Numbered from the stretch's first letter, positions 15,843-24,622 are shown. The stretch is 33,046 nucleotides of DNA from JAWLHJ01 sp040904945 (GCA_040904945.1 JBBDSM010000093.1:1-33046); one strand, 5' to 3'. Notes: generated by a model not told the origin, from the letters alone. Numbers and translations: made by a program.

Positions 15843-16751
15843 GTGCCGGCCTCGTTGCTCCTCGCCTTCGGCTGTGCCGACGCTCCGGTCGGACCCACGC
15901 CCGGCAGCCCGGAGTTCCAGGGCACCTCGGCCATGACGCTCGTCGAACGGCAGGTGGCGTTCGGACCTCGCGTGCCGGGCACCGACGGGCATGCGGCTCA
16001 GCTCCGGTGGATGATCGCGCGCCTCGACGCGCTCGCGCCGGAGGTCGTCGCCGACACCTTCGACGTGGTGACGACGCAGGGCGACTCGCTCACCCTCACG
16101 AACGTGGTCGCGCGCTTCCGCCCGGAGGCCACACGGCGCATCCTTCTCCTCGCCCACTGGGACACCCGGCCGCGATCGGACCAGGCGGCCGACAGCGCCC
16201 TCCACGACACGCCCGTGCCCGGCGCCAACGACGGAGCCTCGGGCACCGCGGTGCTGCTGCATCTCGCCGAGCTCCTGGCCGAGGCGGCCCCTCCCATGGG
16301 TGTCGATCTTCTCTTCGTGGACGGGGAGGACTACGGCCCCGGTCCCGAGGACATGTTCCTCGGAGCCAGACGCTACGCCGACCGCCTCGCCACGCGTGAC
16401 GTCCGTCCGGTCTACGGGGTCCTGCTCGACATGGTCGGCGACGCCGACGCGAGCTTCCCGGTCGAAGGCTATTCCGCCCAATATGCGTCGGTGGTCGTCG
16501 ACAAAGTCTGGGACGCCGCCGAGCGGCTCGGTTACGCCGACTTCTTCCCGCGCGGGGCCGGCCAAGCCATCAACGACGACCACGTGCCTCTCATCGAGGC
16601 GGGCCTGCCCACGGCCAACGTGATCGACTTCTCCTACGGTCCCGGTCACGCCTACTGGCACACTCCCGACGACGTGCCCGAGCATGTGAGCGCGCTTACC
16701 CTGGGGATGGTCGGCGAGGTCGTGACCGAGCTCCTCTACTCGGGCGGGTAG
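15843..16751 (+). CDS. M28-family peptidase / glutaminyl-peptide cyclotransferase-like lipoprotein
   Basis: The product is ~302 residues with a very short lipoprotein leader (LAFGC). The M28 fold motifs are in order: LLAHWDTRP, PGANDGASGTAVLLHLAELL (bridging Asp), FVDGEDYG (catalytic Glu, with Asp in place of the second Glu), LLDMVGDAD, NDDHVPLIEAGLP and YWHTPDD. The last two are strongest in the glutaminyl cyclase branch, so N-terminal pyroglutamate formation is as likely as aminopeptidase activity. GTG 15843 is the only standard start that retains the leader, but the GGAGG is only 3 nt away. CTG at 15831 has GAGGAG 8 nt upstream and adds Arg-Arg to the signal peptide. Confidence 0.85.
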   Translation: MPASLLLAFGCADAPVGPTPGSPEFQGTSAMTLVERQVAFGPRVPGTDGHAAQLRWMIARLDALAPEVVADTFDVVTTQGDSLTLTNVVARFRPEATRRILLLAHWDTRPRSDQAADSALHDTPVPGANDGASGTAVLLHLAELLAEAAPPMGVDLLFVDGEDYGPGPEDMFLGARRYADRLATRDVRPVYGVLLDMVGDADASFPVEGYSAQYASVVVDKVWDAAERLGYADFFPRGAGQAINDDHVPLIEAGLPTANVIDFSYGPGHAYWHTPDDVPEHVSALTLGMVGEVVTELLYSGG

Positions 16752-16820
16752 CCGCCCTGGCTCGCCAGCGAGCGCGTCTTTCCCGTACACCCCCCTACAC
16801 CGGAACCGAGGACTCCAATC

Positions 16821-17777
16821 GTGCCCAAGCCCACCCACGTGAAGGTCGCAGTCGCCCAGCCCGCCGGATCACCCTTCGACCCGACCGCCGCGATCCAGCG
16901 CATCGAATCCATGACGCGGGATGCCGCGGCCGAGGGCGCCGAGCTCGTCCTCTTCCCGGAGGCGTTCGTCGGGGGATATCCGTGGGGGCTCCGCTTCGGC
17001 ACGGCCGTGGGGGGACGCTCCGAAGTGGGGCGGGCCATGTTCGCGCGATACTGGGAGGCCGCCGTCGATGTCCCGGGCCCCGAGGTGTCGCGTCTGGGAG
17101 AGATCGCCGCGGAGGCGCGTGTCCACCTGTGTGTCGGCGTCATCGAGCGCGACAGCACCTACAGCGGCGGCACTCTGTTCTGCACACTGCTCTACATCGG
17201 GCCGGACGGGCAGCTCCTCGGGAAGCACCGCAAGCTGAAGCCCACCGGCGCGGAGCGGCTTGTGTGGGGCGAGGGCGACGGAAGCACGCTCACCGCGGTG
17301 GAGACGCCGTTCGGGACGCTCGGCGGCCTCATCTGCTGGGAGAACTACATGCCGCTCGCGCGTATGGCGATGTACGGCAAGGGCGTCGACATCTACGTGG
17401 CGCCCACGGCGGATGCCCGCGACCGGTGGCTCGCGACGCTGCAGCACATCTCCATCGAGGGACGCTGCTTCGTGCTCGGCTGCAATCAGTACGTGACGCG
17501 GGACATGCTGCCCGCCGATCTCGAGGGCGTTACCGAAGAGCTGGGAGACCGGCCCGATCCGCTCTGTCGCGGCGGCTCGATCGTCTACGGACCGCAGGGC
17601 GAGGTGCTCGCGGGCCCGCTCTGGGACCGCGAAGGGATCCTGTTCGCCGACCTGGAGCTGGCCGCCCTCCCCCGCGCGAAGTTCGATTTCGACGTGACCG
17701 GCCACTACGCCCGGCCGGACGTCTTCACGCTGCTCGTGGACGAGCGCCCGAAGGCTCCGGTCAGGTCCGTCGAATAA
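16821..17777 (+). CDS. Nitrilase-family carbon-nitrogen hydrolase
   Basis: The catalytic triad of the nitrilase superfamily is complete in this 318-residue protein: E47 in LFPEAF, K138 in KHRKLKPT and C172 in LICWENYMPL. WGEGDGS after the Lys motif and C-W-E-N around the nucleophile are typical of true nitrilases (EC 3.5.5.1), which convert nitriles to acids plus ammonia, rather than amidases. Residues near 190-230 (APTADARDRWLATLQHI) also fit. The start is GTG 16821. It follows the M28-type gene by 69 bp and converges on the YggX-type gene with 24 bp between. The natural substrate is not predictable. Confidence 0.92.
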   Translation: MPKPTHVKVAVAQPAGSPFDPTAAIQRIESMTRDAAAEGAELVLFPEAFVGGYPWGLRFGTAVGGRSEVGRAMFARYWEAAVDVPGPEVSRLGEIAAEARVHLCVGVIERDSTYSGGTLFCTLLYIGPDGQLLGKHRKLKPTGAERLVWGEGDGSTLTAVETPFGTLGGLICWENYMPLARMAMYGKGVDIYVAPTADARDRWLATLQHISIEGRCFVLGCNQYVTRDMLPADLEGVTEELGDRPDPLCRGGSIVYGPQGEVLAGPLWDREGILFADLELAALPRAKFDFDVTGHYARPDVFTLLVDERPKAPVRSVE

Positions 17778-17801
17778 CGGGGTGTCGAACCCCCGCCGAC
17801 G

Positions 17802-18083
17802 CTACCACTCGATCGACCCTTCTTTGGTGGTGTCGATGTCCTTGCCTTCGCCGCCCTGCAGGAGAACCTGCTCGATCTGCTCGTAGAGGAACGCCCTCGA
17901 CTTCGGATCGCGCGGGTCGAGCCCGTAATGGTTGATGAGCAGCGTCTGGTGCTGCAGCCACTCTCCCCAACACGACGCGCAGATTTCGGCGGCGATGCGC
18001 TCCCCCAGGTCGTTGCGGAAGGGGGGCTTCGCGAGGGCGTCGACGTCGTCGTCGCAGCGGCGGCAATGAATCTGGGAACTCAT
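17802..18083 (-). CDS. YggX-type Fe(2+)-trafficking / oxidative-damage protein with two CxxC pairs
   Basis: The 93-residue product matches YggX (E. coli, ~90 residues) along the central core LGERI..EI...CWGEWLQHQTLLINHYGL and the following helix. YggX protects Fe-S clusters and influences labile iron. The conserved Cys is C7; this protein also has C10, C35 and C38, giving CRRC and CASC, which could bind zinc or iron in a rubredoxin-like way. Met at 18083 was chosen because it gives the normal family N terminus; the frame is open to 18173 but that extension is Arg/Pro-rich. It diverges from the DksA-like gene. Confidence 0.85.
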   Translation of the reverse strand: MSSQIHCRRCDDDVDALAKPPFRNDLGERIAAEICASCWGEWLQHQTLLINHYGLDPRDPKSRAFLYEQIEQVLLQGGEGKDIDTTKEGSIEW

Positions 18084-18253
18084 GTCTTTTGTCCGGACGT
18101 GGGAGGCTCCCGGGAGACGCGTGGGCCGTCCCGGGGGGCGGCCGAATACCCGCCGAGCCCGCATGGGGTCCACCCGGGGGGGCGTACGTGGACGAGGTCA
18201 GTCGGCGTTGTTAATTTTCATGGCTGAGTCATCCGCCTTGCCGAGGGAACGAC

Positions 18254-18637
18254 ATGGCTTTGAACAAGAAGCAGTTGGCACACATCGAAAAGCGTCTGCT
18301 CGACGAGCGGGCTCGAGCCTTGAAGGCGCTCGGGCTGTTCGACGCGATGGCAAAGGCCGATCGGGAGTCGGGTGATTCCGACCTGGCGGCCTATACGGAT
18401 CACATGGCCGATCAGGGAACCGAGGCCATGGAGCGCGAGAAGGCTGCCGCGTTCGCGACCAAGGAAGGGCGTTACCTCTACCGTCTCGAGGAGGCCCTTC
18501 GACGTCTGTACAACGATCCGAAGAAGTTCGGGACGTGCCACACCTGCGGCTCCGACGTCGGCTTCGACCGTCTCGATGCCCTGCCACACGCCCGGTACTG
18601 CATCGATTGCAAGCGCAAGGAGGAGGAGGCCGCCTGA
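18254..18637 (+). CDS. DksA/TraR-family zinc-finger transcription regulator
   Basis: The 127-residue product has a long helical coiled coil (~5-90) and a C4 zinc finger: C95, C98 (CHTCG) and C116, C119 (CIDC). The tip region carries D49 and D53 in DHMADQGTEAMERE, comparable with the acidic tip that DksA inserts into the RNA polymerase secondary channel, although the exact D-x-x-D-x-A pattern of E. coli DksA is not kept. It is expected to modulate RNA polymerase, possibly with ppGpp. It stands alone, divergent from the YggX-type gene, and is followed by a strong terminator. Confidence 0.88.
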   Translation: MALNKKQLAHIEKRLLDERARALKALGLFDAMAKADRESGDSDLAAYTDHMADQGTEAMEREKAAAFATKEGRYLYRLEEALRRLYNDPKKFGTCHTCGSDVGFDRLDALPHARYCIDCKRKEEEAA

Positions 18638-18659
18638 GGCTTCCGCTGCGCACATAGGG

Positions 18660-18698
18660 GCGGTGGAGCGAGACGAGGACGTCGTCTCGCTCCACCGC
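18660..18698 (+). terminator. Strong hairpin terminator after the DksA-like gene
   Basis: A perfect 17-bp stem: the arm at 18660-18676 (GCGGTGGAGCGAGACGA) pairs with 18682-18698 around a 5-nt loop, 22 bp after the stop codon. The downstream sequence (GTTCCGTTCG) is only moderately T-rich. Convergent RNase D ends at 19117. Confidence 0.75.
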
Positions 18699-18749
18699 GT
18701 TCCGTTCGTGTCACCTTGGGTCGATCCAGGCGGAAGGTGTCCCCTTGGG

Positions 18750-18960
18750 CGCACTCGTCGGGTGGACGCCGGGGCCAACCGCACAGTCGTGCAGCGCTCG
18801 ATCCGTCCCCGTGCATTTGTCCCCGCCTGGCGGGGCGAAGTGCACACTGGTGTGCGTCACAGGAGCGCTCCGCGCACTTTTCCTCGCTGAGCGGGGTGAA
18901 CCCGCCATGTCGCGCCCCCGGGCTGCACGACTGTGCAGTTTGCTCCGCTCGAGGACATCG
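18750..18960. repeat. Tandem ~61-bp hairpin repeat, locus B
   Basis: Units begin near 18750, 18810, 18871 and 18931 (spacings 60, 61, 60). Unit 18810 has GTGCA (18811-18815) pairing TGCAC around CCCCGCC-TG-GCGGGG. Unit 18871 has GCGCACTTTTCC, TCGCTGAGCGGGG and then TGAACCCGC. Units at 18750 and 18931 keep parts only (GGGG-CCAACCGCACA and TGTGCAGTTTGCTCCGC). The core, period and flanking GCAC/GTGC arms match locus A. The remaining gene-free bases, 18961-19116, show only a 12-bp palindrome GCGCCCGGGCGC at 19090-19101. Confidence 0.7.
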
Positions 18961-19116
18961 TTGCTTGGCTGGGCCACGATCGCTGGGCCGGTCAGCCTCC
19001 GCGCCCGCCCGTCGGCGCCCTGGCACCCGGCAGCCCACCTCGCCCCTCCCCGCGCCGCGCCGGTCAGCGCTCCGCCTCCCACGGGCCACGCGCCCGGGCG
19101 CTCCGTGCATCCCGTC

Positions 19117-20265
19117 TCAGCGCCCCGCCAGCACCTCGAGTAGCTCACGGCCCATCAGCTCGACCCTCCAGGGCCGCATTCCGTCGATCTGAGACAGCGC
19201 CTCCATAATCGACGGAGCCTCGGTCGCGATCTCGAGCAGGACTGCGTTCGAGAGCAGCGTGCCCCTCGGGAGCTCCAACTCTCCGGCCTTCCTATTGCGG
19301 ACGCTCTTCAGGCGGTTCGCCATCTCTTCGATCTCGGGCGGAGGCCGTCCCGGCCCGCTGGCGGCGACCCGCGGATAGCCCACGATCTCGTCATCGGAGG
19401 CCTGTGCGATCGCCTCGAGCCGCTCGAGCAGGGCTTCGCCCTCCCCTCGCGCGAGGTTCGTCGGGAAGCCCTTGATGTCCGCCAGCTCCTCGACCTTCCT
19501 GGGGTGCCTCGCCACGACGTCGATCAGCGGCCGGTCACCGACCACGCGGAACTGGGCGCGATCCCGGACGCGGGCGATCTCGTCGCGCCACAACAAGGCC
19601 TCACGCAGGGCGGCCACCTGTCGTGATGACAGGTCCTTGGTGCCCTTCACGCGGATGACCGGATCGTCCGGCTCGTCGTCCGAAGCGTCGTCCGCGGCTT
19701 CGGCCACCGACTCGAGCGCCCGGCACTCCTGCCGTGCCCACTCGGTCCGCCCCGCGGCCTCCAGCTCCGCCGCGAGCTCGTCCGCCAGGCGGAAGAGGTA
19801 GCGTGTATCGCTCGCCGCGTAGTCGAGCATCTCGTCGCTGAGCGGACGCTCGGCCCAGTCGGCGCGCTGATACTTCTTGGACAGCTTCACGCCGAAGCGA
19901 TTCTCGAGCAACGCCGCGAGGCCCAGTCCGTCGACGCCCAGCAGTGACGCAGCGATCTGCGTGTCGAAGAGTCCGTGCACCCGGAGCCCGAGGTCCCCTC
20001 CGAGGAGGCGCAGGTCGAAGTCGGAGCCGTGCATGACGACCTCGACATCCTCGCGTTCGAGGATGTCGCCGAAGACCGCGGCGATGTCCACCGCGAACGG
20101 GTCGACGACGTAGGTGTCGTCTACCGTCACCTGCACGAGGCAGAGCCGGTTGTCGTACCGATGGAAGCCCGCGGCCTCACAATCGAGCGCGATGCGCGGG
20201 GCGTCGGAGAGAACGTGGTTCAGGGCGCCGGCGGCGGCGGGCGTGTCGACGTGCTTGTACGTCAT
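19117..20265 (-). CDS. rnd: Ribonuclease D
   Basis: A 382-residue 3'-5' exoribonuclease that trims tRNA and other stable RNA 3' ends. The DEDDy exonuclease domain has D28 and E30 (LDCEAAG), D84 (HGSDFDLRLL), and Y149 with D153 (YAASDTRYL). After the catalytic domain come an acidic linker (~190-205) and an HRDC-type helical domain (~215-290, containing LRE.LLWRDEIAR and IKGFP), with another helical region to the C terminus. The length and order match E. coli RNase D (~375). It is monocistronic here and divergent from pyk. Confidence 0.94.
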   Translation of the reverse strand: MTYKHVDTPAAAGALNHVLSDAPRIALDCEAAGFHRYDNRLCLVQVTVDDTYVVDPFAVDIAAVFGDILEREDVEVVMHGSDFDLRLLGGDLGLRVHGLFDTQIAASLLGVDGLGLAALLENRFGVKLSKKYQRADWAERPLSDEMLDYAASDTRYLFRLADELAAELEAAGRTEWARQECRALESVAEAADDASDDEPDDPVIRVKGTKDLSSRQVAALREALLWRDEIARVRDRAQFRVVGDRPLIDVVARHPRKVEELADIKGFPTNLARGEGEALLERLEAIAQASDDEIVGYPRVAASGPGRPPPEIEEMANRLKSVRNRKAGELELPRGTLLSNAVLLEIATEAPSIMEALSQIDGMRPWRVELMGRELLEVLAGR

Positions 20266-20342
20266 GGCTCGATGGTCGGAGGAATATCACGGCAGGCGCG
20301 GAAGAGACAGCGATCACGCGCTCGGCGCCACCCCCGCAGGTG

Positions 20343-20371
20343 TTGCCCGCTTTCCCGGGCGCTACCACAAT
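20343..20371 (+). promoter_or_regulatory. Weak candidate promoter for pyk
   Basis: TTGCCC (20343-20348) and CACAAT (20366-20371) are 17 bp apart in the 151-bp gap between rnd and pyk. Each hexamer matches the sigma70 consensus at four of six positions, so this is only a suggestion. Confidence 0.25.
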
Positions 20372-20416
20372 TCGGGGCGGCGCCGCCGCGGAACCTGTCT
20401 CCCACCGCCCCCGTCC

Positions 20417-21835
20417 ATGCTTCGAACGAAGGTCGTCTGTACTCTGGGCCCCGCCAGCTCGTCCCCCACGATGGTCCGGAGGCTGGTCGCGTCGGGGATG
20501 GACCTTGCACGCATCAACATGTCGCACGGGTCGCACGATGACCACGCCAAGGCCATCGCCGAAGTGCGCGCCGCGTCCAAGGAGGCCGGCAGGCCGGTCG
20601 CGGTGCTCGTGGATCTGGCAGGTCCGAAGATCCGGGTCGGCGAGCTCACCGAGGAGCGGGTGCTCACCCGTGACGAGGTCATCGTCATGGCGCCGGACGA
20701 GGAGGCCGAAGGCGACGAGATCCCGACCACGTACGCACCCCTCGCCGAGGAGCTCTCCCCGGGGGACGCGGTGTTGCTCGACGACGGGCTGCTCGAGCTC
20801 GAGTGCGTGGAGACGACCGGGAACAGGGCCAGTCTCCGCGTAGTTCGCGGCGGCGTTCTGAAGAGCCGGAAGGGGATCAACCTCCCGAGCGTCGCGCTCC
20901 AGACGCCTTCGCTCACCGAAAAGGATCTCCAAGACCTCGACTTCGCGATGGAGATCGGCGTCGAATACGTCGGACTGTCGTTCGTGCGACGGCCCGAGGA
21001 CGTGACCGATCTGAAGGAGCGGGTCGCCGGCCGGGCCCTGGTCGTGGCCAAGATCGAGAAGGTCCAGGCCCTCCGGGCGATCGAAGAGATCCTTGCCGAG
21101 ACCGATGCCGTCATGGTGGCTCGCGGCGACCTCGGCGTGGAGCTCCCCTTCGAGCGGGTCCCGTTGGCCCAGAAGCGCATCATCCAGCTCGCCAACTATT
21201 ACGGCCGACCGGTCATCACCGCCACGCAGATGCTCGAGTCGATGATCGAGCACGCGCGGCCGACCCGCGCGGAAGCCTCGGACGTCGCGAACGCGATCCT
21301 GGACGGGACCGACGCCGTGATGCTGTCCGGAGAGACCGCCGTCGGACAGTACCCGGAGGAGGCGCTGAAGGCGTTGGTCTCGATCGGGACCGAGATCGAG
21401 CGAAGCGGCTTCCTGGAGCGCGGACCCCGCTACCTGACGCGGCAGGGCCTGATGTCGCGCGGCGGCGCCTCGCCGCGGGAGCACGCGGTGGCCGCGGCCG
21501 CGATGGAGTCCGTCCGGCAGGTTGGCGCTCCGGCCATCGTGGTGATCACGCGCTCAGGCTTTTCCGCCCGGCTGATGTCGTCGTATCGACCGTCGGTGCC
21601 GGTCTTCGCCGTGACGACGGACCTGCAGACGTACTGTCAGCTCGCGGCCGTCTGGGGCGTGCGTCCCGTCCTCGCCACCGACGCCGAGGTATCGTACACA
21701 GGGTTGGCGGAGTACGGTTGCGAGCAGGTCCGGCGTAGCGGCGTGGGTGAGCTCGGGGCGACGGTCATCATCACGGCGGGCTTCCCCTTCCACCAGTCGG
21801 GATCCACGAACACGATGCGCCTCGAGCGGTTGTGA
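20417..21835 (+). CDS. pyk: Pyruvate kinase
   Basis: It converts phosphoenolpyruvate and ADP to pyruvate and ATP, the last step of glycolysis. The 472-residue product opens RTKVVCTLGPAS and has INMSHGSHDDH, VDLAGPKIRVGEL, the catalytic Lys in VAKIEKVQA, the substrate/Mg block MVARGDLGVELPFE, TATQMLESMI and the MLSGETAVGQYP signature, followed by the C-terminal allosteric domain with GSTNTMRLERL at the end. The start at 20417 is the family start; the frame is open upstream into the region antisense to rnd. It is 28 bp upstream of the metallo-hydrolase gene, and pgi follows, making a small glycolytic operon. Confidence 0.96.
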   Translation: MLRTKVVCTLGPASSSPTMVRRLVASGMDLARINMSHGSHDDHAKAIAEVRAASKEAGRPVAVLVDLAGPKIRVGELTEERVLTRDEVIVMAPDEEAEGDEIPTTYAPLAEELSPGDAVLLDDGLLELECVETTGNRASLRVVRGGVLKSRKGINLPSVALQTPSLTEKDLQDLDFAMEIGVEYVGLSFVRRPEDVTDLKERVAGRALVVAKIEKVQALRAIEEILAETDAVMVARGDLGVELPFERVPLAQKRIIQLANYYGRPVITATQMLESMIEHARPTRAEASDVANAILDGTDAVMLSGETAVGQYPEEALKALVSIGTEIERSGFLERGPRYLTRQGLMSRGGASPREHAVAAAAMESVRQVGAPAIVVITRSGFSARLMSSYRPSVPVFAVTTDLQTYCQLAAVWGVRPVLATDAEVSYTGLAEYGCEQVRRSGVGELGATVIITAGFPFHQSGSTNTMRLERL

Positions 21836-21863
21836 GACGACGGCGCGAGGGGCGGGGTCACCC

Positions 21864-22640
21864 GTGAGGCTGACGTTCTTGGGGACCGGGACGTCGTTCG
21901 GCGTGCCTGTGATCGGGTGCGACTGTGACACGTGCACGTCGGAGGACCCGCGCGACCGCCGCACCCGACACGGGGCGCTGCTGGAGCTCGACACGGGCAC
22001 GCTCCTCGTCGACACGCCGCCGGAGCTCCGCCTTCAGCTGCTCGCCGCCCGCGTGAGCGCCGTGGACGCCGTCTGGTTCACGCACGTGCATGCCGACCAC
22101 GTCCACGGGATCGACGACGTGCGCATATTCACCGTGCGCCACGGCGACATGGATGCGTACGTGGCCGCGGAGTACCGGCCGACCATCGAGCGCCACTTCG
22201 AGTACATCTTCAACGAGGCGTTCCAGCCGCCGAAGGGCAGTTCGAAGCCGCGGATGCGACTCCACGACTTCGAGGCGGGGACGGGCGTCGAGGTGCTGGG
22301 GCACAACTTCGATCCGGTCCGCGTGCCCCACGGCAGAGTGCACACGTACGGATTCAGGGTGGGCAAGCTGGGTTACGTCACGGACGCGAAAATGCTCCCT
22401 GACGACGCCAAGGCCGTGTTGCAGGGGGTCGACGTGCTCGTTCTCAACGCGCTCTGGTTCGGGCCACCGCACTCGTCCCACTTCAACGTCGAAGAAGCGG
22501 TCGAGGCGGCCCGCTCGCTCGGCGCGCGACGGACGTATCTCACGCACCTGACCCACAAGGTTCGGCAGGCCGAGCTCGACGAGCGGCTCCCGGATGGCGT
22601 GTACGGTGCGTACGACGGACTCCAGGTGGAGATCGAATGA
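21864..22640 (+). CDS. MBL-fold metal-dependent hydrolase, PhnP-like
   Basis: The 258-residue product has the metallo-beta-lactamase fold. It opens GTGTSFGVP, followed by GCDCDTC (C19, C21, C24), the extra zinc-binding Cys cluster seen in PhnP-type proteins, and then the metal site H74-V-H76-A-D78-H79 in THVHADHVHG. Later His residues (HGRVHTYG and THLTHK) complete the site. PhnP hydrolyses phosphoribosyl 1,2-cyclic phosphate, but many relatives have unknown substrates and no phn genes lie nearby, so the exact reaction is open. The GTG start at 21864 leaves a 28-bp gap after pyk. Its stop overlaps the pgi start by 4 bp. Confidence 0.88.
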   Translation: MRLTFLGTGTSFGVPVIGCDCDTCTSEDPRDRRTRHGALLELDTGTLLVDTPPELRLQLLAARVSAVDAVWFTHVHADHVHGIDDVRIFTVRHGDMDAYVAAEYRPTIERHFEYIFNEAFQPPKGSSKPRMRLHDFEAGTGVEVLGHNFDPVRVPHGRVHTYGFRVGKLGYVTDAKMLPDDAKAVLQGVDVLVLNALWFGPPHSSHFNVEEAVEAARSLGARRTYLTHLTHKVRQAELDERLPDGVYGAYDGLQVEIE

Positions 22641-24028
22641 TGGAAGGTGTGCGATTCGACTTCGGCAACATGATGGCCCCGCGTCTCGAAGGTGGGGTGA
22701 CCGGAGAGGCGCTCGAGGGCGCCTTGGCGGAGCGGTTCCGGGCGGCGCACGCCCGCTTCGAGTCTCGGAAGGAGGCGGGGGAGCTCGGCTTCCTGGAGCT
22801 TCCATACGCCGCGGAGACCGTCGAGCAGGTACGTGAGCTCGCCGAGGGATACGGTCAGTGGTTCGAGGACGTGGTGGTGCTCGGTATCGGGGGGTCCGGG
22901 CTCGGACCCATCGCCCTCCGGGAAGCGTTGCTCGGTCCGTTCTGGAACCAGCTCGGCGCCGAGGAGCGGGACCATTTCCCCCGTCTGCACATCGTCGACA
23001 ACCCCGACCCCTTCACCTTCCGGGGTCTCCTCGAGCGGATCGATCCGGCGCGTACGCTGTTCAACGTGATCAGCAAGTCGGGGACGACGGCCGAGACCAT
23101 GGCGCAGTACCTGGTCGCGCGGCAACGGGTCGAGGAGGCCGTAGGGTCGGACAAGGCCCGGGGGCACTTCCTGTTCACGACCGACCCCGCGAACGGCGTT
23201 CTGCGCAGACTCAGCGACGCGGAGGGCATACCCGCGCTCGGCGTTCCCGAGAACGTGGGCGGTCGCTTCAGCGTGCTGTCGCCCGTAGGGCTCCTTCCCG
23301 CGGCGATCTGCGGTATCGACCCCGACCGTCTGCTGGGCGGGGCCGCCCGCATGCTCGAACGATGCCGGACGCCCGAACTGCTCGAGAACCCGGCGGGTCT
23401 CTTCGCGACGCTCCTGCATGACGCCGACACCGCTCGTGACCGCCGCATCCATGTGCTGATGCCGTACGCGGATCGCCTCCGCTCCCTCGCGTCGTGGTTC
23501 CAGCAGCTCTGGGCGGAGAGCCTGGGGAAGGCGCTCCTCGAGGACGGGACCGCACGCCCTACCGGTCCGACGCCGCTGGCCGCCCTGGGCGCGACGGACC
23601 AGCACTCACTCCTCCAGCTCCTGATCGAGGGGCCCCACGACAAGGTGGTGCTCTTCATCGACGTCGAGGACACCGGGGCGGAGGTCGAGATCCCCGGTCG
23701 GCATCCGGAGATTCCGGCGTTGGCCTACCTCGGTGGGCACACGCTGGGGGAGCTGCTCGCCACGGAGCGTCAGGCCACGGCAGAAGCGCTCCGACGGGAA
23801 GGACGTCCCAACGCGACCTTCACGGTCCCTTCGGTGTCGCCGGAGGTCTTGGGAGAGTTGATGATGCTCTTCCAGATCGCGACCGTCTACGGCGGAGCCC
23901 TCTACGGGGTCGACCCTCTGGATCAGCCCGGGGTGGAGCTCAGCAAGAAGCTCACCTACGGGCTCATGGGGCGCGAGGGCTCGGAGGCGCCGGACATCAC
24001 GCCCCCCGATCCTCGATGGATCGTGTGA
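22637..24028 (+). CDS. pgi: Glucose-6-phosphate isomerase
   Basis: It interconverts glucose-6-phosphate and fructose-6-phosphate. The 463 residues match the shorter bacterial PGI class (~450). Motifs are VVLGIGGSGLGP (first SIS domain), NVISKSGTTAETM (sugar-phosphate binding), a catalytic Glu region around WAESLGKA, and GATDQHSLLQLL with the conserved His. The C-terminal Lys lies in ELSKKLTYGLMG. ATGATG at 22637 gives two start choices, the first overlapping the upstream stop. It is probably co-transcribed with pyk and the metallo-hydrolase gene. Confidence 0.95.
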   Translation: MMEGVRFDFGNMMAPRLEGGVTGEALEGALAERFRAAHARFESRKEAGELGFLELPYAAETVEQVRELAEGYGQWFEDVVVLGIGGSGLGPIALREALLGPFWNQLGAEERDHFPRLHIVDNPDPFTFRGLLERIDPARTLFNVISKSGTTAETMAQYLVARQRVEEAVGSDKARGHFLFTTDPANGVLRRLSDAEGIPALGVPENVGGRFSVLSPVGLLPAAICGIDPDRLLGGAARMLERCRTPELLENPAGLFATLLHDADTARDRRIHVLMPYADRLRSLASWFQQLWAESLGKALLEDGTARPTGPTPLAALGATDQHSLLQLLIEGPHDKVVLFIDVEDTGAEVEIPGRHPEIPALAYLGGHTLGELLATERQATAEALRREGRPNATFTVPSVSPEVLGELMMLFQIATVYGGALYGVDPLDQPGVELSKKLTYGLMGREGSEAPDITPPDPRWIV

Positions 24029-24134
24029 CGGGCCCGGGGTGGTCCGCGGCCCCGTGTACGCGCTCCCGGGAGGACCTGTTAGATTCAGAGGCCCTTCAAC
24101 AGCACCCTGTTCGAGGCCATTCGGAGGTTGAGAC

Positions 24135-24560
24135 ATGCGTGACCAGAACGACGTTCCATACATCGTGATCGAGCGGGACGGAGGCGGCCAGATCGGCACC
24201 TTCGTCGTCGGAGCCCTGTTGGGCGCCGGATTGGCGCTGCTCTTCGCTCCCAAGTCGGGGGAGGAGACCCAGGCCGAGTTGCTGGACCGCGCGCGCCAGC
24301 TTCGTGATACGGCCGAGGGTCGCGTTCGCGAGGCGCAGCGGAACCTCGAGGATCGCCTCGAACAGGCCCGCGACGGTGTCCAGTCCCGCGTGGACGAGGT
24401 GCGTGACGCGGTGGAGGCAGGACGGACCGCCGCGCACGACGCCCGTGGAGACCTCGAGCAGAAGCTCGAGCGCTCGAAATCGGCGTACCGTGCGGGTGTG
24501 CAGGCCGCCCGGGAAGCCGCAGCGCCGGACGCGGGTGAAGAGGGCGGAGCAAAGGACTGA
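24135..24560 (+). CDS. YtxH-domain membrane-anchored coiled-coil protein
   Basis: The 141-residue product has a short polar N terminus, one membrane segment (~17-36) with GALLGAGLALLFAPKSGEET, the characteristic GxxxG-AxLLFAPxSG signature of YtxH-like proteins, then a long charged helical coiled coil (~45-125). Members are stress-linked membrane proteins of unknown mechanism. GGAGG about 6 nt upstream of the ATG supports the start. It heads the tightly packed run that ends with cysS. The 106-bp upstream gap holds a weak extended -10 (TGTTAGATT, 24077-24085) without a convincing -35. Confidence 0.82.
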   Translation: MRDQNDVPYIVIERDGGGQIGTFVVGALLGAGLALLFAPKSGEETQAELLDRARQLRDTAEGRVREAQRNLEDRLEQARDGVQSRVDEVRDAVEAGRTAAHDARGDLEQKLERSKSAYRAGVQAAREAAAPDAGEEGGAKD

Positions 24561-24622
24561 CGTCGTCCGACGGTCCCCGACACCTCGGTAGGGGTGCGCG
24601 CGCGCTCGAGTTTGCGCGAAGG

